NCBI GenBank assembly: GCA_017437925.1
Contig: JAFRWQ010000061.1
Coordinates: 1 to 18,091, forward strand
Source: Bacillota bacterium
Lineage (GTDB): Bacteria; Bacillota_A; Clostridia; Peptostreptococcales; Anaerovoracaceae
Reading direction: 5' to 3'
DNA: 18,091 bases
Shown: piece after piece, positions 6,898-15,009 of the stretch
How the letters are laid out: the number at the start of each line of letters is the position of its first letter
Numbering within the stretch: the stretch's first letter is position 1
The notes under the pieces: model-generated
Told to the model about the DNA's origin: nothing
The model's input: the letters and a program-made list of their open reading frames with translations, nothing else
Databases searched by the model: none
Position numbers and translations under genes: made by a program

Positions 6898-6922
6898 CCG
6901 CAATTATTACAATAAATTGCGG
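6898..6922. repeat. Inverted repeat, possible LysR or other regulator site
   Basis: CCGCAATT (6898-6905) and AATTGCGG (6915-6922) are perfect 8-bp arms with a 9-base spacer, total 25 bp. The arms contain GC-rich tips in an AT-rich setting, so chance is less likely than for the neighbouring palindrome. It lies between the divergent operons, about 95 bases before the desulfurase start. LysR-type regulators often bind such divergent regions. Confidence 0.45.
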
Positions 6923-7015
6923 GTTAATCCAACATTTACCGTATCTTATGCCCTTTTCGGGCGGATTTGCTTTTATTTCTCAGGCGTGATAAACTTTTTA
7001 ACACAGGAGGATGAC

Positions 7016-8179
7016 ATGAGAACCTGTTATCTTGACAACGGCAGCACCAGCTTTCCGAAACCGAAGGCGGTAGCCGATGCCGTTTACGAGTACATGACCG
7101 GAGTCGGAGCCAACATAGGAAGGGGCGGCTACGAGAGCGCCTACAGCGCGGCGGAAATGGTCTTTGAAGCCCGCCAGCTCCTGACCGAACTTTTCAACGG
7201 TCCCGACTGCAAGAACGTCATATTTACGAAGAACATAACCGAGAGCCTCAACGTGGTGCTGAAGGGCCTTTTAAAGCCGGGAGACCGCGTACTGGTCTCT
7301 TCGATGGAGCACAACGCCATGATGAGGCCCCTGGTCCAGCTCAAGGCCAAGGGGGTGGAATTCGACCGCATACCCTGCAGGGATGACGGAAGCCTGATCA
7401 TCGAAGAGCTTGAGCCTTTAATTAAACCCGACACTAAGGCCGTCGCCATGCTCCACGCCAGCAACGTATGCGGCACGGTGATGCCGGCAGCAGAAGTGGG
7501 CAGGATATGCAAAGAGAAGGGCCTCTTCTTCATACTGGACGCGGCCCAGACCGCCGGCCTACTTCCTGTGGACATGGAAGCGATGAACATCGACGTCCTC
7601 TGCTTCACCGGCCACAAGAGCCTTTTGGGGCCCCAGGGTACCGGAGGCTTCATACTCAAAGAGCACATGATCCCCCTGATCGACCCCCTGCTTTCGGGAG
7701 GCACCGGCAGCATGAGCGACAGCGAGGAGGTCCCCTCCTTCATGCCCGACCGCTTTGAACCGGGCACCATGAACCTTCCCGGTATCATGGGCTTAAGGGC
7801 CGCGCTGCTCTGGCATAAGGAGCAGGGCATGGGTACAGTACTGGGCCACGAGCTCGATCTCACCGAGGCCTTCATAAAGGGCCTTGAACCCCTTGAAAAG
7901 GAGGGCCTGCTGAGGATAGCCGGCATTAAGGGCCGCGAAGGCCGGGTCGGAGTCGTCTCGGTACTTCCTGCGAAGACAGACCCCGCCGAGCTGGCCTTCA
8001 GGCTCGACAGCGAGTACGGCATAATGACGAGGGTGGGCCTCCACTGCGCTCCCAGCGCCCATAAGACCCTGGGCACCTTCCCCGCCGGGACCGTCCGCTT
8101 TTCCTTCGGCTACAGCACATCGGAAGACGATATAGAATACGCGCTTAAGGCGATAGGAGAGATACTCCATGGAGATTAA
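7016..8179 (+). CDS. Class V aminotransferase / cysteine desulfurase family protein
   Basis: A PLP enzyme of 387 residues. It begins with the typical YLDNGSTSFPKP, has the substrate and cofactor segments MEHNAMMRPL and LDAAQTAG, and the PLP Schiff-base Lys201 in FTGHKSLLGPQGTGG. The likely catalytic Cys is Cys344 in RVGLHCAPSAHKTLG, with the terminal GTVRFSFGYST. It is closest in pattern to the small cysteine desulfurase-like family found beside selenium genes, not to housekeeping IscS or SufS. It may release sulfide or selenide from cysteine or selenocysteine for SelD; this role is inferred from position. The start ATG 7016 has AGGAGG five bases upstream; an in-frame extension to 6917 is rejected because it lacks such a site. 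Its last 11 bases overlap the lysR start. Confidence 0.88.
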   Translation: MRTCYLDNGSTSFPKPKAVADAVYEYMTGVGANIGRGGYESAYSAAEMVFEARQLLTELFNGPDCKNVIFTKNITESLNVVLKGLLKPGDRVLVSSMEHNAMMRPLVQLKAKGVEFDRIPCRDDGSLIIEELEPLIKPDTKAVAMLHASNVCGTVMPAAEVGRICKEKGLFFILDAAQTAGLLPVDMEAMNIDVLCFTGHKSLLGPQGTGGFILKEHMIPLIDPLLSGGTGSMSDSEEVPSFMPDRFEPGTMNLPGIMGLRAALLWHKEQGMGTVLGHELDLTEAFIKGLEPLEKEGLLRIAGIKGREGRVGVVSVLPAKTDPAELAFRLDSEYGIMTRVGLHCAPSAHKTLGTFPAGTVRFSFGYSTSEDDIEYALKAIGEILHGD

Positions 8180-9077
8180 ACAGCTCAGATCATTCAAAGC
8201 CGTGGTGGATTACAGCAACTTCACCAGAGCCGCCGAGAAGACCTTCACCTCCCAGCCCACCATATCCACCCATATCAAAGCCCTCGAAGAGGAGCTTGGG
8301 GTCAGCCTCATAGTGAGAGACACCAAGAACATCGAGGTGACACAAAAGGGCATGGAGCTCTACGAGTGCGCCGTGAACATCCTGGAGCTCGAGGACAGGC
8401 TCATACGCCGCCTCAACAACGAGAACCGCAGCATCATCCACCTGGGGGTCTCCACCATACCTTCGACTTATATACTCCCCGAGATCCTGACAGGCTACAG
8501 CAAGCTCTATCCCGACGTCCGCTTCGTCATAAGCCAGGGCGATTCGGGCTCAGTCGCGGAGGGCCTCGAGAGCGGCATATACGACCTGGGGCTTTTGGGC
8601 ATGAACTGCAACGGAGACAAGCTCAAGTGCGACCCCTTCTGCAGGGACGAGACCGTGCTCATAACCCCTGCCGCGGCGCCCTTTACAGCGTATCTCAGGC
8701 AGGACCCCATCCCCTACAGGGAGATACTCAAGAGCCCTGTCATATTCAGGGAGCCGGGCAGCGGCAGCCAGAAGAGCGCCGAGACCATAATCGAGGCCCT
8801 TGGCATCAAGCTCACCGAGCTCAACGTCACCGCCCGCATCAACGACCAGGAGACCATAAAGAACCTGGTCGAAGCCGGCATAGGCATATCCATGGTCTCA
8901 AGGCTTGCGGTGAAAGAAAGGGTGGAAGCGGGAAGGCTGCTGGCTTTCCCTCTGCCCAGGGATGTTTCCGAGAGGCTCTTCTACATCGCCGTGAACAAGG
9001 CTTCGGTAAAGAGCGAGGCGGTCAAGGGCTTCATGAAGTACGTGAAAAAGACCTATTATCAGGAGCCGGCAAAATAG
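8169..9077 (+). CDS. LysR-family regulator, selenium-metabolism-associated type
   Basis: A 302-residue regulator with an N-terminal winged helix-turn-helix (about 1-60: MEIKQLRSFKAVVDYSNFTR, then SQPTISTHIKALEEELGV) and a C-terminal periplasmic-binding-protein-like effector domain (about 90-295). The sequence and its position beside selD, yedE and a desulfurase fit the group annotated as selenium metabolism-associated LysR regulators. It overlaps the desulfurase gene by 11 bases, so the two are cotranscribed and probably coupled. It likely controls the divergent yedE-selD operon and its own operon from the shared intergenic region; the effector (a selenium or sulfur compound) is unknown. Confidence 0.9.
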   Translation: MEIKQLRSFKAVVDYSNFTRAAEKTFTSQPTISTHIKALEEELGVSLIVRDTKNIEVTQKGMELYECAVNILELEDRLIRRLNNENRSIIHLGVSTIPSTYILPEILTGYSKLYPDVRFVISQGDSGSVAEGLESGIYDLGLLGMNCNGDKLKCDPFCRDETVLITPAAAPFTAYLRQDPIPYREILKSPVIFREPGSGSQKSAETIIEALGIKLTELNVTARINDQETIKNLVEAGIGISMVSRLAVKERVEAGRLLAFPLPRDVSERLFYIAVNKASVKSEAVKGFMKYVKKTYYQEPAK

Positions 9078-9090
9078 GCGGCCTGCCTGC

Positions 9091-9106
9091 CGTCGATATT
9101 TCGACG
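9091..9106 (+). terminator. Weak hairpin after lysR, possible terminator
   Basis: CGTCGA (9091-9096) pairs with TCGACG (9101-9106) around TATT and is followed by CTTTTCGG. The stem is short and the U run is only four bases. A second small hairpin (TTCGG/CCGAA) lies just after it. Confidence 0.3.
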
Positions 9107-9162
9107 CTTTTCGGAATTGCGCCGAATAACTTGGGGTTTTTAGCGACCTGTCCTGCTTCGGC

Positions 9163-9191
9163 TTGACTTTTTCCTTAGGCGGGGGTAACTT
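9163..9191 (+). promoter_or_regulatory. Candidate pyrG promoter
   Basis: TTGACT (9163-9168) and TAACTT (9186-9191) are separated by 17 bases. Transcription would start near 9198-9201 at the beginning of a GTTGGGGG run, placing the whole terminator-like hairpin in the leader. Confidence 0.5.
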
Positions 9192-9203
9192 AATAACGTT
9201 GGG

Positions 9204-9247
9204 GGACAACAGCGTCTCAAATGAGATCCTTCGGCTGTTGTCCTTTT
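9204..9247 (+). terminator. Attenuator-like intrinsic terminator in the pyrG leader
   Basis: GGACAACAGC (9204-9213) and GCTGTTGTCC (9234-9243) form a perfect 10-bp stem followed by TTTTCACTTTTT. The 20-base loop contains a small inner pairing TCTC/GAGA. Only 31 bases remain before the pyrG start, with no promoter in them, so pyrG transcripts must cross this terminator. Many Gram-positive pyrG genes have such a leader terminator controlled by CTP through G-stuttering at a GGGC start. That start sequence is not seen here, so the control mechanism may differ. Confidence 0.7.
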
Positions 9248-9275
9248 CACTTTTTGTAAAGCATGAAAGGGGTGA

Positions 9276-10898
<1,623 letters not shown>

Positions 10899-10939
10899 AA
10901 ACGAAATTCCTTTTTAATATATTATTGAAGAGCAAGACC

Positions 10940-10972
10940 GTCCGGCGTCCCGGCGGGGCTTTAAAGCCGGAC
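10940..10972 (+). other. Structured leader upstream of purC
   Basis: GTCCGGC (10940-10946) can pair with GCCGGAC (10966-10972); a competing small hairpin GGCTTTAAAGCC (10957-10968) overlaps the 3' arm. No U tract follows, so it is not an intrinsic terminator. An AT-rich stretch at 10911-10925 (with TATATT and TATTAT) may hold the purC -10 region, without a clear -35. Function is unknown. Confidence 0.35.
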
Positions 10973-10992
10973 AGCATATCAGGAGGCAATAT

Positions 10993-11712
10993 ATGCAGAA
11001 GCTTGAACAGTTATACGAAGGAAAGGCCAAAAAGGTCTTCGCGACCGAAGACCCCGGCCTTCTAATAGTCCAGTATAAAGACGACGCCACAGCCTTCAAC
11101 GGGAAGAAGAAGGGCACCATAGCGGGAAAGGGCGTCATCAACAACCGCATGAGCAACCGCCTCATGAAGAGGCTCGAGGCCGAAGGGGTGCCCACCCATT
11201 TCGTTGAGGAGCTCAGCGAGAGGGAGACCCTGGTCAAAAAAGTGAAGATAGTGCCCCTAGAGGTCATAGTCCGCAACATCTCGGCGGGTTCCTTCTGCAA
11301 GCGCTACGCTTTCCCCGAAGGGGTGAAGTTCCCCGAGACCGTGGTCGAATTCTCGTACAAGAACGACGAGCTCAACGATCCTCTGACTCCCGAAGCCCAC
11401 ATCTTCGCCATGTCCCTCTGCAGCCGAAAAGAGCTGGAGACCATCAGAAGCTGCGCCCTCAAGGTGAACGAGGTGCTCAGCGCCTTCTGGGCCGAGTGCG
11501 GAGTGACCCTGGTCGATTTCAAGCTGGAGTTCGGCCGCCTGGAGGACGGCACGATAATACTTGCCGACGAGATCAGCCCCGACACCTGCCGCCTCTGGGA
11601 CAGCGCCACCGGCGAGAGGCTCGACAAGGACCGCTTCAGGCTGGACCTGGGCGGAGTCGAGGACGCCTACGCCCAGATCATGGGAAGGCTCCTGGCCCAC
11701 GACGACAAATAA
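10993..11712 (+). CDS. purC: SAICAR synthetase (phosphoribosylaminoimidazole-succinocarboxamide synthase)
   Basis: Ligates aspartate to CAIR with ATP in de novo purine synthesis. The 239 residues are the usual bacterial length. Conserved segments are QLYEGKAKKVF at the N-terminus, RNISAGSFCKRY, TLVDFKLEFG and LADEISPDTCRLWD. AGGAGG lies six bases before the ATG. It stands alone here, not in a large pur operon, between pyrG and a strong terminator, which is mildly unusual for Firmicutes, where purC often sits in the pur cluster. Confidence 0.98.
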   Translation: MQKLEQLYEGKAKKVFATEDPGLLIVQYKDDATAFNGKKKGTIAGKGVINNRMSNRLMKRLEAEGVPTHFVEELSERETLVKKVKIVPLEVIVRNISAGSFCKRYAFPEGVKFPETVVEFSYKNDELNDPLTPEAHIFAMSLCSRKELETIRSCALKVNEVLSAFWAECGVTLVDFKLEFGRLEDGTIILADEISPDTCRLWDSATGERLDKDRFRLDLGGVEDAYAQIMGRLLAHDDK

Positions 11713-11745
11713 AGGGTAAAAACTCCCCGAAATACTGTAAAACGG

Positions 11746-11777
11746 CAGCCCGGCGCTTAAAAACCGGGCTGTTTTTT
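11746..11777 (+). terminator. Terminator after purC
   Basis: CAGCCCGG (11746-11753) pairs perfectly with CCGGGCTG (11764-11771) and is followed by TTTTTT (11772-11777). The feo promoter begins two bases later. Confidence 0.88.
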
Positions 11778-11778
11778 G

Positions 11779-11807
11779 TTGACAAGTTAGCATGGGGTAA
11801 CTATACT
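11779..11807 (+). promoter_or_regulatory. Promoter of the feo operon
   Basis: TTGACA (11779-11784, perfect -35) and TATACT (11802-11807, five of six) are separated by exactly 17 bases. Transcription would start near 11814, about 60 bases before feoA. This is one of the strongest promoter matches in the window. Confidence 0.75.
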
Positions 11808-11815
11808 GTAATTGC

Positions 11816-11843
11816 GGTTAGCTGCGGGTAACCCACCGGCAGC
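11816..11843 (+). promoter_or_regulatory. Inverted repeats at the feo transcription start, possible operator or leader hairpin
   Basis: GGTTA (11816-11820) and TAACC (11829-11833) form an inverted repeat with an 8-base spacer at the expected start of transcription. GCTGC (11821-11825) and GCAGC (11839-11843) could pair in the RNA. The words recall DtxR-type iron operators, but the spacing does not match the DtxR consensus, and no Fur box is evident. Confidence 0.3.
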
Positions 11844-11874
11844 CGCAATATATACACGAAAGAAGGTCCTGAAT

Positions 11875-12087
11875 ATGATGCCGCTTGGGTACGCGACGCC
11901 CGGAGAAGAAAACATCATACGCAAGATAGGCGGAAAGCCCGAGGTCAAGACTCACCTTGAGAACATGGGCTTTGTCGTCGGAGGAACAGTCAGAGTCATT
12001 ACCGAGACTGCCGGCAATCTCATAGTGGTCGTAAAAGAGACCAGGGTCGCCGTCAGCAGGGAAATGGCGATGAAAATAATGATATGA
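11875..12087 (+). CDS. feoA: Ferrous iron transport protein A (first copy)
   Basis: A 70-residue SH3-like FeoA domain protein of the cytoplasm, thought to bind or modulate FeoB. MPLGYATPGEENIIRKIGG near the N-terminus and NMGFVVGGTVRVI in the middle are typical. The start at 11875 follows AGAAGG by eight bases; a longer in-frame reading from 11812 would cover the promoter start region and is unlikely. A second ATG follows directly at 11878. Its stop overlaps an in-frame ATG of the second feoA frame. First gene of the feo operon. Confidence 0.9.
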   Translation: MMPLGYATPGEENIIRKIGGKPEVKTHLENMGFVVGGTVRVITETAGNLIVVVKETRVAVSREMAMKIMI

Positions 12088-12101
12088 AGAAGGAGAACGC
12101 A

Positions 12102-12323
12102 ATGAAGACACTTAGAGACGTGCAGATAGGAGAGACCGCCAGGGTGGTCAGGCTTCACGGCGAAGGCGCCGTAAAGCGCAGGATCATGGACATGGGCATC
12201 ACCAGGAACGTGGAGGTCTATGTTCGCAAGGTGGCTCCTCTGGGAGACCCCATAGAGCTGACCGTGAGAGGTTATGAGCTGAGCCTGCGAAAGGCCGATG
12301 CCGAGATGGTGGAAGTACAATAG
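12102..12323 (+). CDS. feoA: Ferrous iron transport protein A (second copy)
   Basis: A 73-residue FeoA domain protein (MKTLRDVQIGETARVVRLHG, then RRIMDMGITRNVEVYVRKVAPLGDPIEL). It differs clearly from the first copy, so the pair is an old duplication, as seen in other clostridial feo operons. The start at 12102 is preferred because AGGAG lies six bases upstream; a further ATG at 12084 overlaps the stop of the first feoA and would place that binding site inside the gene. Its partner FeoB follows after a 77-base gap containing a strong hairpin. Confidence 0.9.
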   Translation: MKTLRDVQIGETARVVRLHGEGAVKRRIMDMGITRNVEVYVRKVAPLGDPIELTVRGYELSLRKADAEMVEVQ

Positions 12324-12356
12324 TTAAGAGCGGGGATCAGCCCCTTTATTTTAAGC

Positions 12357-12384
12357 CGGGGAGTTAGCTCATGATAACTCCCCG
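12357..12384. repeat. Perfect 10-bp hairpin between feoA and feoB
   Basis: CGGGGAGTTA (12357-12366) and TAACTCCCCG (12375-12384) flank an 8-base loop. It ends four bases before the feoB ribosome binding site and has no U tract. A weaker GGGG-ATCAG-CCCC hairpin followed by TTTATTTT lies just upstream (12332-12352). The pair may lower or uncouple feoB expression or protect mRNA ends. Confidence 0.65.
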
Positions 12385-12400
12385 AAGAAAGGAATCATAC

Positions 12401-14851
12401 ATGGATATCAGAATAGCCCTTGCGGGCAACCCGAACAGCGGCAAGACGACCCTGTTCAACGCCCTGACCGGTTCCAACCAGTTCGTCGGCAACTGGCCGG
12501 GAGTCACCGTGGAGAAAAAAGAGGGCAGGCTCAGGAAGCATGACGGAGTCACAGTCACCGACCTTCCCGGCATTTATTCCCTCTCTCCCTACACCCTCGA
12601 AGAGGTGGTCGCGAGAAACTACCTGATCAATGAGCGCCCCGACGCCATACTCAACATAGTCGACGGCACCAACCTGGAGAGGAACCTCTACCTGACCACC
12701 CAGCTTACCGAGCTGGGCATCCCCGTGGTCATCGCGGTCAACATGATGGACCTGGTCAGAAAGAACGGCGACAGGATAGACACCGCCGAGCTCTCAAGGC
12801 AGCTGGGCTGCAGGATCGTTGAGATCTCGGCCTTAAAGGGCGACGGAGTCATGGAAGCGGCCGAGGAAGCGGTAAAGGCGGCCAAAGGTTCGAGGACAGT
12901 TCCCATGCATAAATTCTCCGGCCCCGTGGAGCATGCCCTCGCCCACATCGAGGAGGCTGTCGTCCACGGCCTTCCCGAGGAGCAGCAGAGGTGGTACGCC
13001 ATCAAGGTCTTCGAAAGGGACGACAAGGTGCTGGAGCAGCTGAACATCCCGGCCGAGACCAGGGCACATATCGAGGCCGACATCAAGGCCGCGGAAGACG
13101 AGCTTGACGACGACGCCGAGAGCATCATCACCAACGAGCGCTACGTCTACATAGGCGAGATCATCAAGGGCAGCTACAAAAAGCAGAGGGCCGGCGAGCT
13201 TTCCGCTTCCGACAAGATAGACAAGGTCGTGACCAACCGCTGGCTGGGCCTTCCCATCTTCGCCCTGGTCATGTTCCTGGTCTACTACATCTCCATGGTC
13301 ACCGTGGGCGCCTCTGCCACCGACTGGGCCAACGACGGCCTCTTCGGCGACGGCTACCACCTCTTCGGCAGCGGCACCGCCGAATACGAAGAAGTCGCCG
13401 AGGAATACGGCGACGCCGCCAACGTCATCGACGCCTTCATCGGCCTCGACGAGGAAGCCTCAATGGACGACTACCGCTCCGCTTTCTCCGCGATCGCTCC
13501 GAACGCGACGGCCGATTACCTCATCGTAGACGACGAGACGCTCGAGCCCGAGGAAGTGACCTACAAATACGAAGATCTTGAAGGCGCCATGGAAGTGTTC
13601 GAGAAATACGGCGGCGAGGAGCCCGGCCCCGAGGACTACGGCAAATGGGTGCCCGGCGTCCCCGTCCTGGTCGAAGGTCTGCTTGACAAGATCGGCTGCG
13701 CCGACTGGCTCAAGGGACTGATCCTCGACGGTATCGTCGCCGGCGTCGGCGCGGTCCTGGGCTTCGTGCCCCAGATGCTGGTGCTCTTCCTGCTGCTGGC
13801 CTTCCTTGAGGCCTGCGGCTACATGGCCCGTATCGCCTTTGTCCTCGACCGTATATTCCGCAAGTTCGGTCTTTCCGGAAAGTCCTTCATACCCATGCTC
13901 ATCGGTACCGGCTGCGGCATCCCCGGCGTCATGGCCTCGCGTACCATCGAGAATGAGCGCGACCGCAGGATGACCATCATGACCACGACCTTCATCCCCT
14001 GCGGCGCCAAGATACCCTTCATCGCCATGATCGCGGGCGCTCTCTTCGGAGGCTCCGCCTGGATCGCCACCGGCTCCTACTTCATCGGCATGGCCGCCAT
14101 TATCATCAGCGGCATCATCCTCAAGAAGACCAGGATGTTCGCCGGCGACCCCGCTCCCTTCGTGATGGAGCTCCCCGCTTATCACTGGCCTACTCTCGGC
14201 AACGTGCTCCGCTCCATGTGGGAGCGCGGCTGGTCCTTCATCAAGAAGGCGGGCACCATCATACTGCTTTCCACCATAGTCGTGTGGTTTACCTCCAACT
14301 TCGGTTTCGTTGACGGAGCCTTCACCATGCTTGAGGAAGACCAGATCGACCTCTCGCTTCTCGCTAAAGTCGGCAGCGCCATCGCCTGGATCTTCATCCC
14401 CCTGGGCTGGGGCAACTGGCAGGCGGCCGTCGCCTCCATCACCGGTCTCGTCGCCAAGGAGAACATCGTCGGCACCATGGGCGTCCTCTACGGAGGCGGG
14501 GACAATTCCGTCTGGCAGGAGCTGGCCCTGCAGTTTACGAAGATCACCGGCTTCTCTTTCCTGGTGTTCAACCTGCTCTGCGCGCCTTGCTTTGCCGCCA
14601 TCGGCGCCATCAGGCGCGAGATGAACAACGCCGGCTGGACCTGGTTTGCCATAGGCTGGCAGTGCGGCTTCGCCTACGCTGTCGCCCTTATGATCAACCA
14701 GTTCGGCGGACTCTTCACCGGGAACGTCAATATCATAGGCCTTATCGCGGCGATCTGCGTGCTGGCACTCATGGTATACTGGCTCTTCTTTAAGAAGTAT
14801 GAGGAAGCGACCACTTTAAAGAGCAACGCCTCGGCGGTATACGGAAAATAG
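12401..14851 (+). CDS. feoB: Ferrous iron transport protein B (Fe2+ transporter with GTPase domain)
   Basis: Membrane Fe(II) importer of 816 residues. The cytoplasmic G domain shows G1 GNPNSGKT (9-16), G3 DLPG (54-57), G4 NMMD (114-117) and G5 SALKGDG, followed by a helical regulatory domain to about 270. The first membrane helix is near 281-304. The two Gate-type segments carry IGTGCGIPGVMASRT and the C-terminal half NLLCAPCFAAIGAIRRE. Between helix 1 and GIVAGVGAVLGFVPQ there is an insertion (about 325-416) with 28 acidic and only 4 basic residues, likely extracytoplasmic. The chosen start has AAAGGA seven bases upstream; the ATG at 12371 lies in the loop of the preceding hairpin and is rejected. 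Codons favour ATC and CGC/CGT over the ATA and AGG common in neighbouring genes, suggesting high expression. Confidence 0.96.
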   Translation: MDIRIALAGNPNSGKTTLFNALTGSNQFVGNWPGVTVEKKEGRLRKHDGVTVTDLPGIYSLSPYTLEEVVARNYLINERPDAILNIVDGTNLERNLYLTTQLTELGIPVVIAVNMMDLVRKNGDRIDTAELSRQLGCRIVEISALKGDGVMEAAEEAVKAAKGSRTVPMHKFSGPVEHALAHIEEAVVHGLPEEQQRWYAIKVFERDDKVLEQLNIPAETRAHIEADIKAAEDELDDDAESIITNERYVYIGEIIKGSYKKQRAGELSASDKIDKVVTNRWLGLPIFALVMFLVYYISMVTVGASATDWANDGLFGDGYHLFGSGTAEYEEVAEEYGDAANVIDAFIGLDEEASMDDYRSAFSAIAPNATADYLIVDDETLEPEEVTYKYEDLEGAMEVFEKYGGEEPGPEDYGKWVPGVPVLVEGLLDKIGCADWLKGLILDGIVAGVGAVLGFVPQMLVLFLLLAFLEACGYMARIAFVLDRIFRKFGLSGKSFIPMLIGTGCGIPGVMASRTIENERDRRMTIMTTTFIPCGAKIPFIAMIAGALFGGSAWIATGSYFIGMAAIIISGIILKKTRMFAGDPAPFVMELPAYHWPTLGNVLRSMWERGWSFIKKAGTIILLSTIVVWFTSNFGFVDGAFTMLEEDQIDLSLLAKVGSAIAWIFIPLGWGNWQAAVASITGLVAKENIVGTMGVLYGGGDNSVWQELALQFTKITGFSFLVFNLLCAPCFAAIGAIRREMNNAGWTWFAIGWQCGFAYAVALMINQFGGLFTGNVNIIGLIAAICVLALMVYWLFFKKYEEATTLKSNASAVYGK

Positions 14852-14859
14852 CTCTTCTG

Positions 14860-14880
14860 CCGGCCCCGCTTGGGGGCCGG
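14860..14880. repeat. Stable hairpin just after feoB
   Basis: CCGGCCCC (14860-14867) pairs with GGGGCCGG (14873-14880) around GCTTG, eight perfect GC pairs, nine bases after the feoB stop. No U tract follows, so it may protect the 3' end; the real terminator lies 22 bases on. Confidence 0.6.
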
Positions 14881-14901
14881 GTCCGATGCCGCAGCAAACA
14901 C

Positions 14902-14936
14902 AAAGGACCGGCAGCCTTCGGGCTGTCGGTCCTTTT
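14902..14936. terminator. Strong terminator after feoB with UUCG loop
   Basis: A 15-bp stem (14902-14916 with 14921-14935, one G-U pair) closes a cUUCGg tetraloop. TTTT at 14933-14936 and a preceding AAA allow termination in both directions. Confidence 0.88.
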
Positions 14937-14943
14937 GTCCTCC

Positions 14944-14972
14944 TTGTAATGGCCCGCCTTTCGTAATACAAT
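14944..14972 (+). promoter_or_regulatory. Candidate promoter of the lipoprotein gene
   Basis: TTGTAA (14944-14949) and TACAAT (14967-14972) are 17 bases apart, between the feo terminator and the next gene. The -10 is five of six, the -35 four of six. Confidence 0.5.
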
Positions 14973-15009
14973 AAATAATACGGCAGACCGCCGTTTAAAG
15001 GAGAACGAC

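Noticed and set aside
6917..7015. N-terminal extension of the cysteine desulfurase
   Set aside because: The family begins at YLDNGSTS, and ATG 7016 has a perfect AGGAGG; the upstream frame lies in the AT-rich control region.
9198..9213. Classical CTP-controlled G-stuttering site of pyrG
   Set aside because: The GGGC transcript start and CU-rich 5' terminator arm that define the Bacillus mechanism are absent; only attenuation in general is supported.
11816..11833. DtxR/IdeR iron box at the feo promoter
   Set aside because: The half-sites GGTTA/TAACC are separated by 8 rather than 3 bases, so the site does not match the 19-bp consensus.
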